64,000 nucleotides of DNA from assembly GCF_001425785.1 (NCBI RefSeq), contig NZ_LMDI01000007.1, forward strand, positions 1-64,000, in the 5' to 3' direction. This stretch comes from Rhizobacter sp. Root1221. Its GTDB lineage: Bacteria; Pseudomonadota; Gammaproteobacteria; Burkholderiales; Burkholderiaceae_C. The notes below the pieces were generated by a model. It did not search any database. It worked only from the letters and a program-made list of their open reading frames with translations, and had not been told where the DNA came from. Below are positions 49,101-57,646 of this stretch, piece by piece. How positions within the stretch are numbered: position 1 is the first letter of the stretch; the number at the start of each line of letters is the position of its first letter. The position numbers and the translations under genes are program-made.

Positions 49101-51235
49101 TGGCGGTGGGCACGGCGCCTCGCAGCGCGGCGCTCGCACCGGACGGCCGGCTGTGGGTGGTCAATCAAGAGGGTGCCAGCCTCAGCCTCATCGACACCAG
49201 GACGCTCACGGTCGCGCGGACAATTCCCCTGCCGCGCGCGAGCCAGCCGCATGGCATCGCCTTCGCGCCGAATGGCAGTGCGGCCTACGTCGCACTCGAA
49301 GCCAGCGGCCAACTGCTGAAGCTCGACGCCTCCACCGGCACGACGCTGGCAACGCTGGCCGTCGGCCCCCACCCGCGGCACTTGGCCGTGACGCCCGACA
49401 GCGCCCGCATCCTGGTGTCGCGGTTCATCACACCGCCACAGCCCGGCGAGGGAACCGCCCGCGTCGCAACGCAGCGCGACGGCGCCAGCGTGGGCGGCGA
49501 AGTCCTGGTCGTCGCGGCCGCATCGTTCGCGATCGAACGCACGGTGGTACTGCAGCACAGCGCCAAGGCCGACAGCACGACGCAGGGCCGCGGCGTGCCG
49601 AACTACCTCGGCGCACCGGTCATCTCGCCGGATGGTGCGAGCGCCTGGGTGCCGTCCAAGCAAGACAACATCCAGCGCGGCACGCTTCGCGACGGACAGA
49701 ACCTGGACTTCCAGAACACCGTGCGGGCGATCAGTTCACGCATCGACCTGGCGAGCCTCGCGGAGGACCACGCGTCACGCATCGACCACGACAACGCGGG
49801 GCTGGCCAGCGCGGCGGCGTACCACCCGACCGGCGCCTACCTGTTCGTCGCGCTGCCGACGAGCCGGCAGGTGGCGATCGTCGATCCGTTCAAGCAGCTG
49901 GAGGTGGCGCGCATCGAGGTGGGCCGCGCACCCGACGCGCTGCTGGTCTCGAACGACGGCATGCGCCTGTTCGTCTCGAATTTCATGGACCGCACGCTTC
50001 AGGCGATCGACCTCTCGCGCCTGGTGGGCTACGGCGAATGGCACTTCGCGACGCTGGCCACGCTGCCGGCGCAGGCGATCGAGCGGCTCGGCGCACAGGT
50101 ACTGATCGGCAAGCAGCTCTTCTACGATGCGCGAGACCCACGTCTCGCCCGCGATGGGTACATGAGCTGCGCCAGCTGCCACGACGGCGGCGGCCATGAC
50201 GGCCGCGTCTGGGACATCACCGGCCTGGGCGAAGGCCTGCGCAACACGATCAACCTGCGCGGGCGTGCAGGCATGGGCCACGGCCGGCTGCACTGGAGCG
50301 GCAACTTCGACGAAGTGCAGGACTTCGAGGGGCAGATCCGCAGCCTGGCTGGCGGCACGGGCCTGTTGAGCGACGCGCTCTTCAACACCGGCACGCGCAG
50401 TCAGCCGTTGGGCACGGCCAAGAAGGGCCAGGGCAATGACCTCGACGCGCTGGCGGCCTACGTGGCCTCGCTGAACGCGACGGCCGCAAGCGTGGATCGC
50501 ACGGGCGCGGGTGCGCTGACCGCCGCCGCCAGCGCGGGCCGAGGCGTGTTCATCGCGCAGCAGTGTGGCAGTTGCCACGGAGGCACCACGTTCGCGAACA
50601 GCGGCATGCTGCTGGTGGACATCGGCACGATCAAGCCGGGCAGCGGCAAGCGCCTGGGTGCTGCCCTCCCCGGGATCGACGTGCCGACGCTGCGCGACGT
50701 GCACGGCACCGCACCGTATCTGCACGACGGCTCGGCTGCCACGCTCGGCGCGGCGGTGCTCGCGCACCGTGGCGTCGCGCTGGGCAGCGAGGACTTGTCC
50801 AACCTGGTCGCCTACCTCGATCAGATCGGCAGCGAGGAAGCCGCTGCGCCGGTCGGCCTGCCCCAGGACGCGGTGCACTGCGCAGCGGAGCGTGGCACCT
50901 GCACGCTTCCCGCGGGCACACCGGCCACGGTGTACTACGGCGCCAAGGACCAGTGGTTCAGCCGCTCGGCGATGCGTGGTGCGGTCGCGTGCAGCAACGC
51001 CACCTTCAGCGACCCGCTGTACGGCACCACCAAGGCCTGCTACTACGTGCCGGCGGTGAAGTGCTCGGACGAAGGTGGCAACTGCACGGTGCCCGCGGGC
51101 AGCAGCGCCAGCATCCTGTACGGCACGAACGGTTCGTACTACCAGCGCACCGGGGTCCAGGGGGACATCGCGTGCAGCAACGCGATCTTCGGCGACCCGC
51201 TGTTCGGATCGGCCAAGGCGTGCTGGCGCCAATGA
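46175..51235 (+). CDS. Galactose-oxidase-type copper radical oxidase fused to a di-heme peroxidase-like domain (lipoprotein)
   Basis: Encodes 1686 residues. Lipobox L-L-A-S-C puts the lipid on Cys21. Residues ~50-515 match galactose oxidase closely: Cys116 (M-F-C-P-G) and Tyr160 (R-A-Y-H) are the thioether pair, Trp178 (G-G-S-W) the stacking Trp, Tyr373/His374 (N-Y-H-S) and His459 (T-T-H-T-V-N) the copper ligands. Then come an Ig-like domain (~518-602), an F5/8C discoidin domain (~605-750), a cadherin-like domain (~755-840), a PKD domain (~842-925, W-D-F-G-D-G), a YVTN propeller (~945-1295) and a MauG/cytochrome-c-peroxidase-like region (~1305-1545). The last has hemes at C1332-A-S-C-H and C1464-G-S-C-H and P-T-L-R-D-V-x-G-T-A-P-Y-L-H-D-G-S. 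Two ~60-residue Cys-rich repeats end the protein. GGAAGG precedes the ATG. The stop overlaps the next gene by 4 bases. Confidence 0.88.
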   Translation: MQVRLLRCGAAMMTLGLLASCGGGDDTGEPAPMTSSRKTVLSMAAPMQAQWSEPIPLSLVPAAAANLPDGKLLLWSAQARFSFKTAPGSTYTAVFDPATGESVERLATENNHNMFCPGTANLPDGRLLVSGGSSSGATSIYDPVLGTWTSASAMNIGRAYHASVPLADGSVFALGGSWNGGQGNKHAEVWTAAGGWRRLTGVPVDPMVGPDPAGVYRGDNHMWLIPTGNGRVLHAGPSSDMHWIDTRGNGAITPAGTRGDDTYAINGSTVMYDAGKILKTGGAAAYENADATATTYLIDTTGGSASVRRLAPMAYARAYHNSVVLPNGQVMIVGGMSYPVPFSDSRSVLVPELWDPVTETFTPLPAMSVPRNYHSTALLLPDGRVASIGGGLCGNGCSGNHANLQIFTPPYLLDAQGQPAVRPVITEAAAEAGYGTHMTVATDSAVNAFALVRLSSTTHTVNNDQRRIALTSTPLGDNRYALAIPSNPGIALPGMYMLFALDAAGVPSVARTLRIAGEKTPLLTAPGDQTSVAGNNTSLQLIASGAGTIAYGAMGLPDGLTLDSASGIIAGTPTTPGSHPVKLTAVNANGAVSTNLVWTVQPSGTVATRYVKFEALSEMQGRRWTSVAEFNLLDPGGAIIPRDGWKISADSQETRGEYAPAGNAIDGNTATYWHTQWQNGNPAPPHTLVIDLGVARPIGGLRYLARQRSDLGHIAKWRLHVSSDGVNWRAVASGTFLKDAADTTVYPIDTGAANAWPELQAPANPTVTVGDAVTLPLAASDADGDTLSHAVSNLPPGLTVNAVTGLVSGTPTATGVFSSTVLASDGRGGTATAPLTWTVLKRSVTIDPVAAAPSGAGKTVTYSASANGGLGATWAWDFGDGTAIDTSSHATATHTYTTSGLYTVTVAVTDASGARTVRQFTQAVYGAPSNTLRATQSGKVAWETPASGNPRVWVVNADGDTVSVFDAVSLTKLGEVAVGTAPRSAALAPDGRLWVVNQEGASLSLIDTRTLTVARTIPLPRASQPHGIAFAPNGSAAYVALEASGQLLKLDASTGTTLATLAVGPHPRHLAVTPDSARILVSRFITPPQPGEGTARVATQRDGASVGGEVLVVAAASFAIERTVVLQHSAKADSTTQGRGVPNYLGAPVISPDGASAWVPSKQDNIQRGTLRDGQNLDFQNTVRAISSRIDLASLAEDHASRIDHDNAGLASAAAYHPTGAYLFVALPTSRQVAIVDPFKQLEVARIEVGRAPDALLVSNDGMRLFVSNFMDRTLQAIDLSRLVGYGEWHFATLATLPAQAIERLGAQVLIGKQLFYDARDPRLARDGYMSCASCHDGGGHDGRVWDITGLGEGLRNTINLRGRAGMGHGRLHWSGNFDEVQDFEGQIRSLAGGTGLLSDALFNTGTRSQPLGTAKKGQGNDLDALAAYVASLNATAASVDRTGAGALTAAASAGRGVFIAQQCGSCHGGTTFANSGMLLVDIGTIKPGSGKRLGAALPGIDVPTLRDVHGTAPYLHDGSAATLGAAVLAHRGVALGSEDLSNLVAYLDQIGSEEAAAPVGLPQDAVHCAAERGTCTLPAGTPATVYYGAKDQWFSRSAMRGAVACSNATFSDPLYGTTKACYYVPAVKCSDEGGNCTVPAGSSASILYGTNGSYYQRTGVQGDIACSNAIFGDPLFGSAKACWRQ

Positions 51236-51672
51236 CCTCGCGCACGACCACGGGCCTTGCCGCGCTGGCCCTGTTCAGCGCCATGTTGCAGGGTGCCTGG
51301 GCGCAGGGTGATGGCGCCCTCGGTGCGCAGCTGTTCGACGGCCGCGCGGCCCTGCCCGCACAACTCACCGGGCGGGGCCTGGCGCTGCCAGTCACCGCGA
51401 GCCGTTGCGCGAACTGCCATCGCCGCGACGGCCCCGCGACCGCGGCACCGGCCGCGCCCAGCTTCGGCCCGCCGCTGACGGCCGCGTCCCTGCGCAAACG
51501 CCAGCCGCGGCGCGGCGGCCCGGCATCGAACTATGACAACGCCTCGTTCTGCCGGCTGCTGCGCACCGGCATCGACCCGGCCTTCGTGCTCATTGACGAG
51601 CGCATGCCTCGCTACACGGCGACCGACGCACAGTGCGCGGCGCTCTGGGTCTACCTCGGCGGTTCGTCATGA
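51232..51672 (+). CDS. Exported mono-heme cytochrome c
   Basis: Encodes 146 residues. A signal peptide ends near A-W-A-Q; the single heme motif is C59-A-N-C-H63, and Met125 in D-E-R-M-P-R-Y is the likely axial ligand. Two extra Cys (S-F-C-R, A-Q-C-A) could form a disulfide. The ATG overlaps the upstream TGA (ATGA), so it is translationally coupled to the oxidase fusion. It is the likely electron donor to, or acceptor from, the di-heme domain of the fusion protein. Confidence 0.82.
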   Translation: MTSRTTTGLAALALFSAMLQGAWAQGDGALGAQLFDGRAALPAQLTGRGLALPVTASRCANCHRRDGPATAAPAAPSFGPPLTAASLRKRQPRRGGPASNYDNASFCRLLRTGIDPAFVLIDERMPRYTATDAQCAALWVYLGGSS

Positions 51673-52217
51673 AGCGCCGGCACCTGCTGGCTGCGCTCGC
51701 GTCCGCGCCGTTCGCGGCACGCGGGCATGATCCCTTCGGCCGTGTCGACCCGCCGAAGCCCGCGCCGCGGCTGCCACTGCGATGTGCCGACGGCTCGCTT
51801 CGCGACTTCGGCGAACGGCTGCGGGGGCACACCACCGCGGTCCAGCTGATGTTCACGACGTGCAGCGCCGTCTGCCCGATCCAGGGGGCGCTCTTTGCTG
51901 CCGTCGCGGCTCAACTCCAGGGCGGCGACGCGCGCCTGCTCTCGCTGAGCATCGACCCGCTGAACGACGACCCACGGGCCCTTGCCGCGTGGCTCGCACG
52001 CTTCGGCGCCGCACCCGCCTGGCAGGCCGCGGCGCCACGCCTCGCCGACGTCGACCGCTTGTTCGACCTGCTCAATGGCCGTGCCCCGGGGCCCGACCGC
52101 CACAGCACCCAGGTCTATCTGTTCGATCGCCGGGCGCGACTGGTGTACCGCACGCCCGAACTGCCGAAGGTGGCACATGTGGTCGAGATGCTGCGCGAGG
52201 TAGCGCGCACCTCTTGA
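51669..52217 (+). CDS. Sco1/SenC-type copper chaperone
   Basis: Encodes 182 residues. A signal peptide with an R-R motif precedes a thioredoxin-like fold. The copper site is Cys65 and Cys69 in F-T-T-C-S-A-V-C-P with His145 in R-H-S-T-Q-V-Y-L-F-D, the classical Sco C-x3-C...H set. L-S-I-D-P-L-N-D-D matches Sco S-V-D-P-x-x-D. Sco proteins usually metallate cytochrome oxidase CuA; no such gene is here. The ATG overlaps the stop of the cytochrome gene, so the likely client is the copper radical oxidase of the same operon. Confidence 0.85.
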   Translation: MKRRHLLAALASAPFAARGHDPFGRVDPPKPAPRLPLRCADGSLRDFGERLRGHTTAVQLMFTTCSAVCPIQGALFAAVAAQLQGGDARLLSLSIDPLNDDPRALAAWLARFGAAPAWQAAAPRLADVDRLFDLLNGRAPGPDRHSTQVYLFDRRARLVYRTPELPKVAHVVEMLREVARTS

Positions 52218-52311
52218 GGCCCGCACCGGCCGGCCGGGCCCAGGTTTGCATTCCGACCAGCTCGTTGAACTCGGGTGGACCAGCATCTACGGATGCCGGG
52301 TCCATCGAGGA

Positions 52312-52908
52312 CTAGAGCCCGTCTGCAAATTCAGTGAACGTAGCCCCAGGGCAACGCCCACTTGAACCACTGTCTTCGTAGTAGTTCCAACGGTATGCCA
52401 TTTCTGTGTTGTCCCGACAAGCCACACCTTCGTACAACTTGCCATAGGTGGCCCTGGCACCCGAGGATGATCGAAAGCTGTCCTTCTCTTCAACCACCAG
52501 CACGCCGTTTTCAGGATAAACCCTCAACATACCATAAGACGCATTGCTCGGAATGTCGTAAACGACATACAGCGCGTTCCGCTCAGCATCCGGGTACATG
52601 CGGGTTATCAATATAAAAACAGCCTGTTGTTGCGAAACCAGCTCTTGCTGCGTCAGGTGGACAAATGATCGGGATTGGACTTTTGCGCTGAATTTCAGTG
52701 CTGGACCCAGCACCAGCAACGGCTTCCGCTCCCCCTTGTCAGCAGCGTTGAACCGATGCAGAAGCGACTTTTTGAACTTGCCGACAACAGCCGAGAGAAT
52801 TTCATCATCGCTGAACCGTTGGTGCTGAAGCTCCAAAGCGCATACAGGACTTGCAGCACACAGCAGCATTACCGCTATTAATTTTTGCACGCTCAAATAC
52901 ATCGTCAT
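52312..52908 (-). CDS. Exported protein of unknown function, low-GC
   Basis: Encodes 198 residues. A signal peptide (L-I-A-V-M-L-L-C-A-A-S-P-V-C-A) is followed by a domain with mixed charge, E-I-L-S-A-V-V-G-K-F, L-V-L-G-P-A-L-K-F and Y-V-V-Y-D-I-P-S-N. Two Cys (V-A-C-R, R-C-P-G) near the C-terminus may be disulfide-bonded. Base composition is close to 50% GC, far below all neighbours, a sign of recent transfer. No family was recognised, and the neighbours (Sco chaperone, prpE) give no functional hint. An ATG two codons in is an alternative start. Confidence 0.65.
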   Translation of the reverse strand: MTMYLSVQKLIAVMLLCAASPVCALELQHQRFSDDEILSAVVGKFKKSLLHRFNAADKGERKPLLVLGPALKFSAKVQSRSFVHLTQQELVSQQQAVFILITRMYPDAERNALYVVYDIPSNASYGMLRVYPENGVLVVEEKDSFRSSSGARATYGKLYEGVACRDNTEMAYRWNYYEDSGSSGRCPGATFTEFADGL

Positions 52909-53053
52909 TCAGCTGATAAAGCAAGCTGCCACAAAATAATTAAAGGGAATTGTACGGCCTTGGCCGGCTGTTTTTTGGGGTGAATCGGGCGGGCGCGGCG
53001 CACCGTCCAAACCGACAAAGCGCCGGTACACGGGGCCCTCGCGGGCCGCCGCC

Positions 53054-54949
53054 TCATGCGTCGGAGAGGTGGTCCCTGATCTGCTGCAGCGCCGCCGGGT
53101 CCTCCATCGTGGTGAGGTCGCCCGGATCCCGCCGCTCGCACACGGCCTGGATCGCGCGGCGCAGCAGCTTGCCCGAGCGGGTCTTCGGCAGCGCCGTCAC
53201 GAACCGCACGCGCGCAGGCCGTGCGAGGCTGCCGAGGTGCTGGTCCACCGTCTTCATGATGTCGGCTTCGAGTTCGGCCGCGCTGGCCGCGCCCACGTGC
53301 TTCGGGTCCTTCAACACCACGAACGCCACCGCCACCTGCCCCTTCACCGCATCGGCCACGCCCACCACCGCAGCCTCGGCAACGGCGTCGTGCCGGGCGA
53401 TGGCCTCCTCGATCTCGCGCGTGCCGAGGCGGTGGCCCGCGACGTTGATCACGTCGTCGGTGCGGCCGAGGATGTAGTAGTAGCCGTCCTCGTCGCGCAC
53501 GCCCCAGTCGAACGTGCTGTAGATGAGGCGCCCCGGCACCGTCTTCCAGTACGTGTTGACGAAACGCGCGTCGTCGCGCCACACGGTCTGCATGCACCCG
53601 GGCGGCAGCGGCCCTTCGATCGCGATCACGCCCTTCTGGTTGGCACCGGTCAACTCGGCGCCGGTGTTTTCGTCGAGCAGCTTCACGTCGTACCCGTACA
53701 TGGCCATGCCGGGGCTGCCGAACTTGCTGGGGGCAGCCTCCACGCCGTTGGCGATCGACAGGATGGGCCAGCCCGTCTCTGTCTGCCAGTAGTTGTCGAT
53801 GACGGGTTTGCCGATGGCGCCGGCGATCCACTGCGCGGTGGGTTCGTCGAGCGGTTCGCCCGCCAGGAACAGCGCACGCAACGACGACAGGTCGTGCGCA
53901 TGCAGGTACGACGCGTCGTGCTTCTTCAGCACCCGCACCGCGGTGGGTGCGGTGAACATGACGGTGACCTTGTACTTCTCCACCAGCTGCCACCAGATGC
54001 CGGGGTCCGGCCGCACCGGCAGGCCTTCGTACATCAGCGTGGCCATGCCGGCGATCAGCGGACCGTAGACGATGTAGCTGTGCCCCACGACCCAGCCGAT
54101 GTCGCTGGTCGAGAAGTAGGTCTCCCCCGCGTTGCCCTGGTAGATGTGTTTCATGCTCGCGGCGAGCGCCACCGCATAGCCGCCGGTGTCGCGCTGCACG
54201 CCCTTCGGCTTGCCCGTCGTGCCACTCGTGTAGAGCGTGTAGCTCGGGTGGGTGGCCTCCACCCACACACAGGGCACCGCCTCGTCGAGGTGGGCTGCGC
54301 GTTGCGTCGCGTAGTCCTCGTCCCGCCCGGCCACCGCCGGCGCCGGGGCCAGGCCGCGATCCACCATCAGCACCCGCGACGGCTTGTGGGTCGCCAGGCG
54401 GATGGCCTCGTCGAGCAGGGGCTTGTACGGGATCACCTTGCCGCCGCGGCTGCCCGCGTCGGCGCTGACGATCACCCGGGGGGCGGCATCGTCGATGCGG
54501 TTGGCCAGGCTGCCACTCGCGAACCCGCCGAACACCACCGAATGGATGGCCCCGAGCCGCGCGCACGCCAGCATCGCAAACGCGGCCTCCGGAATCATGG
54601 GCATGTAGATCAGCACCCGGTCGCCCTGGCGCACCCCCAGGCCCAGCAGGATCGCCGCCATGCGCTGCACCTCGGCGTGGAGTTCGCGGAAGCTGTAGAC
54701 GCGCTCCTGGCCGGTCTCGGTGGAGACCCAGATCAACGCGTTCTGGTCGGCCCGCGCGGCCAGGTGCCGGTCGACCGCGTTGTGGCACAGGTTGAGCCGC
54801 CCCCCGGCGAACCACCGCGCCATGGGCGGCCGGCTGTAGTCGCAGACCTGGTCGAACGGGCGGTGCCAGTCGACCAGCGCGGCCTGCTCGGCCCAGAAGG
54901 CCTCGCGGTCGGTGATCGAGCGCCGGTGGAAGTCGGCATACCGGGTCAT
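53054..54949 (-). CDS. prpE: Propionate--CoA ligase (PrpE-like, AMP-forming)
   Basis: Encodes 631 residues, close to PrpE (~628) and shorter than acetyl-CoA synthetase (~650). ATP-binding Y-T-S-G-T-T-G-K-P-K-G near residue 238, Y-W-Q-T-E-T-G-W near 385, Y-Y-I-L-G-R-T-D-D near 498 and the acetylatable Lys in P-K-T-R-S-G-K-L near 592 are present. P-L-P-P-G-C-M-Q-T-V-W is typical of PrpE. The start at 54949 (M-T-R-Y-A-D-F) has no competitor with homology. No other methylcitrate-cycle gene is adjacent. Confidence 0.88.
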   Translation of the reverse strand: MTRYADFHRRSITDREAFWAEQAALVDWHRPFDQVCDYSRPPMARWFAGGRLNLCHNAVDRHLAARADQNALIWVSTETGQERVYSFRELHAEVQRMAAILLGLGVRQGDRVLIYMPMIPEAAFAMLACARLGAIHSVVFGGFASGSLANRIDDAAPRVIVSADAGSRGGKVIPYKPLLDEAIRLATHKPSRVLMVDRGLAPAPAVAGRDEDYATQRAAHLDEAVPCVWVEATHPSYTLYTSGTTGKPKGVQRDTGGYAVALAASMKHIYQGNAGETYFSTSDIGWVVGHSYIVYGPLIAGMATLMYEGLPVRPDPGIWWQLVEKYKVTVMFTAPTAVRVLKKHDASYLHAHDLSSLRALFLAGEPLDEPTAQWIAGAIGKPVIDNYWQTETGWPILSIANGVEAAPSKFGSPGMAMYGYDVKLLDENTGAELTGANQKGVIAIEGPLPPGCMQTVWRDDARFVNTYWKTVPGRLIYSTFDWGVRDEDGYYYILGRTDDVINVAGHRLGTREIEEAIARHDAVAEAAVVGVADAVKGQVAVAFVVLKDPKHVGAASAAELEADIMKTVDQHLGSLARPARVRFVTALPKTRSGKLLRRAIQAVCERRDPGDLTTMEDPAALQQIRDHLSDA

Positions 54950-55180
54950 GGGCTCACTCCTGAAACACGGCGCACGGCGCCGAAATTGCGTCCATTTGTG
55001 TCGGGAAGACACAGCGCGCCGACGCATTGCAGTCCTGGCGACTGACTCGTCACTGACGCGTGCCCCCCGGGAAAACGCGAAACCCCAGCCGATCCGATCA
55101 ATTCCAAAGCATCAAAAAGACGCGCTAAGTGCCCGTTCCACAAAGGATTTCCGGGTTGACGCCCCGCACGGCCTTCCCCT

Positions 55181-55903
55181 ATGCTCGCCGCCATGCTGTT
55201 GCCAGACCGTTCCATCCGCCGCTCCCTGGGCCTCGCGCTCGCGGGTGCCTTGCTGTGTGCCGCCGTCCACGCGTCACCGCAAGCGTCGGCCGACCCGGTC
55301 GCGTCGTTGTTGCAGGAGCGGGGCATCACGCCCGCACCGCTGCCGGCCACGCCACAAGCCACCCCGCATGCCCCGAGCTTCGTCGAGAAGGTCCGCGACT
55401 CCGCTTCGGGCATGGCGGTCTCGGCCATGAACTTCCTCGGCGTGCGCTACGTCCGAGGCGGCAACAACGCCGAAGAAGGTTTCGACTGCAGCGGCTTCAC
55501 CCGCTACATCTTCGAGAACAGCCTCGGCCTCATCCTGCCCCGCCGGGCCGACGAACAAGCCGCCGACCCCGGCCTCGTGAAGGTCAAGCGCAACGAACTC
55601 CAGCCCGGCGACCTCGTGTTCTTCAACACGCTGCGCCGCACGTTCTCGCACGTGGGCATCTACGTCGGTGAAGACAAATTCATCCATGCCCCGCGCGCCG
55701 GCGGCAACGTGCGCGTCGAGAACATGAAGATCTCCTACTGGGCCAAGCGCTTCACCGGCGCACGCCGTGCGCCTGGCGCCGAAGCCCCCGAGTCGCGGCA
55801 GAACGCGCTGGCCGCCCCCGCGGCGCCAGCTCCTGCACCCGCCGCGGCGGCGCCAGCAGCCCCCGCCCGCCAGGCCGTCGGCACCGAGCCAGCCTACAAC
55901 TGA
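55181..55903 (+). CDS. NlpC/P60 family peptidoglycan endopeptidase
   Basis: Encodes up to 240 residues. A signal peptide ends near V-H-A-S. The NlpC/P60 domain (about 85-195) has catalytic Cys in G-F-D-C-S-G-F, His in F-S-H-V-G-I-Y-V-G and the third polar residue His in F-I-H-A-P-R. It cleaves D-Glu-mDAP-type peptides in the cell wall. The C-terminal 45 residues are a Pro/Ala-rich tail. ATGs at 55181 and 55193 are both possible starts. It is followed by moaA on the same strand after 43 bases. Confidence 0.87.
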   Translation: MLAAMLLPDRSIRRSLGLALAGALLCAAVHASPQASADPVASLLQERGITPAPLPATPQATPHAPSFVEKVRDSASGMAVSAMNFLGVRYVRGGNNAEEGFDCSGFTRYIFENSLGLILPRRADEQAADPGLVKVKRNELQPGDLVFFNTLRRTFSHVGIYVGEDKFIHAPRAGGNVRVENMKISYWAKRFTGARRAPGAEAPESRQNALAAPAAPAPAPAAAAPAAPARQAVGTEPAYN

Positions 55904-55946
55904 CCCGCGCCAGCGCCGCCGCCCCGCGGCAGGCACAATAGGCGCC

Positions 55947-57062
55947 ATGGCCGCCAAAGTGATTCCGCTCGCCGACCACCGCCTGCTGGCGAGCGCCCCC
56001 CTCCTCCCTGCCGATGACACGCCGTTCAGCGGCCCGCTCCTCGACACGCTCGGCCGCCCCCTGCACGACCTCCGCATCTCGGTCACCGACCGCTGCAACT
56101 TCCGCTGCAGCTACTGCATGCCGAAGGAGATCTTCGACAAGAACTACCGGTTCCTGCCCCACGACGCGCTGCTGAGCTTCGAGGAGATCGCCCGCACCGC
56201 ACGGGTGTTCGTGGACCTGGGCGTGCGCAAGATCCGCCTGACCGGCGGGGAGCCGCTGCTGCGCAAGAACCTCGAGCGCCTCGTCGAGATGCTCGCCAAC
56301 CTGCCCACGCCGGACGGCCGCCCGCTCGACCTCACGCTCACCACCAACGCCTCGCTGCTCGCCCGCAAGGCGCAGGCCCTGAAGGATGCCGGCCTGCAGC
56401 GCATCACGGTGAGCCTCGACGCCCTCGACGACACCACGTTCCGCCGCATGAACGACGCCGACTTCCCCGTCGCCGACGTGCTCGGCGGCATCGAGGCTGC
56501 CCACCGCGTGGGCCTCGGCCCCGTCAAGGTGAACATGGTCGTCAAGCGTGGCACCAACGACCACGAGATCCTGCCCATGGCACGGCACTTCCGCGGCACG
56601 CCGGTGGTGCTGCGGTTCATCGAGTACATGGACGTAGGCGCCACCAACGGCTGGCGCATGGACGAGGTGCTGCCGTCGGCCGACGTCATCGCACGCCTGA
56701 ACGCCGAATTCCCGCTCGAAGCCATGGCCGCGTCGCAATCGGGTGAAACGGCGGCGCGCTGGCGCTACCGCGACGGCCAGGGCGAGGTGGGCGTGATCTC
56801 CAGCGTCACGCAGGCCTTCTGCCGCGATTGCAACCGTGCGCGCCTGACCACCGAAGGCCGGCTGTTCCTGTGCCTGTTCGGCACGCAGGGCCACGACCTG
56901 CGGGCATTGCTGCGCGGCGACCGCACCGACCCGCAGGTGGCGCACGCCATCGCGGCCATCTGGCGCGGCCGCGGTGACCGCTATTCGGAACTGCGCGCGG
57001 CGCTGCCGCCAGCGCCGGCCGATGGCGCGCGCCGGGTCGAGATGCACTACATCGGCGGATGA
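55947..57062 (+). CDS. moaA: GTP 3',8-cyclase (radical SAM)
   Basis: Encodes 371 residues. The radical-SAM motif C-N-F-R-C-S-Y-C near residue 52 binds the first [4Fe-4S] cluster; the second uses [10 protein letters not shown] and L-C-L-F near residues 290-310. L-T-G-G-E-P-L-L and S-L-D-A-L binds SAM. It makes the first intermediate of molybdenum cofactor. The C-terminus ends with Gly-Gly, the G-G end needed for activity. The start at 55947 is preferred over a long open extension. It overlaps mobA by 4 bases. Confidence 0.95.
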   Translation: MAAKVIPLADHRLLASAPLLPADDTPFSGPLLDTLGRPLHDLRISVTDRCNFRCSYCMPKEIFDKNYRFLPHDALLSFEEIARTARVFVDLGVRKIRLTGGEPLLRKNLERLVEMLANLPTPDGRPLDLTLTTNASLLARKAQALKDAGLQRITVSLDALDDTTFRRMNDADFPVADVLGGIEAAHRVGLGPVKVNMVVKRGTNDHEILPMARHFRGTPVVLRFIEYMDVGATNGWRMDEVLPSADVIARLNAEFPLEAMAASQSGETAARWRYRDGQGEVGVISSVTQAFCRDCNRARLTTEGRLFLCLFGTQGHDLRALLRGDRTDPQVAHAIAAIWRGRGDRYSELRAALPPAPADGARRVEMHYIGG

Positions 57063-57646
57063 TCCCGCGCGAGCAGATCACCGGCCTGGTGCTCGCCGGC
57101 GGCATGGGCCGCCGGATGGGGGGCGCCGACAAGGGCTTGCAGCTGCTGCACGGCCAACCCCTCGCCCGCATCGCACTCGACCGCCTCGCGCCCCAGGTGG
57201 GCCCCCGACTGGTCTCGGCCAACCGCCACCTGGCCACGTACGAAACCTTCGGCGTGCCGGTGCTGGCCGATTCACTGCCTGGCCATCCCGGCCCGCTCGC
57301 CGGCCTGCTCGCCGGCCTGCAGCGCTGCACCACCGGCTGGCTGCTGTCGGTGCCCTGCGATTCCCCGCGGTTTCCTGCCGACCTGGCCGAACGCCTGGCC
57401 GCGGCCGCGGAACCGGCCGGCCTCGCGATGGCCGCCACCCGCAACGAGGACGGCACCCTGCAGCACCAGCCGGTGTTCTGTCTGCTGCGGCGTTCGCTGG
57501 CACCGAGCCTGGCCGCATTCGTGGCCGGCGGTGGCGCCAGCCCGTGGGCCTGGGCTAGCCACGAAGGTGTGGTGCTGGTGCCGTTCGACGACACCACGGC
57601 GTTTGCCAACGCCAACACCCTCGACGATCTGCAGCGCCTGCGCTGA
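57059..57646 (+). CDS. mobA: Molybdenum cofactor guanylyltransferase
   Basis: Encodes 195 residues. The nucleotide-binding [15 protein letters not shown] near residue 12 and P-C-D-S-P-R near 97 identify MobA, which adds GMP to Mo-molybdopterin to make the bis-MGD form. Its ATG overlaps the moaA stop. The stop directly abuts the stop of the convergent RND gene. Confidence 0.94.
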   Translation: MIPREQITGLVLAGGMGRRMGGADKGLQLLHGQPLARIALDRLAPQVGPRLVSANRHLATYETFGVPVLADSLPGHPGPLAGLLAGLQRCTTGWLLSVPCDSPRFPADLAERLAAAAEPAGLAMAATRNEDGTLQHQPVFCLLRRSLAPSLAAFVAGGGASPWAWASHEGVVLVPFDDTTAFANANTLDDLQRLR

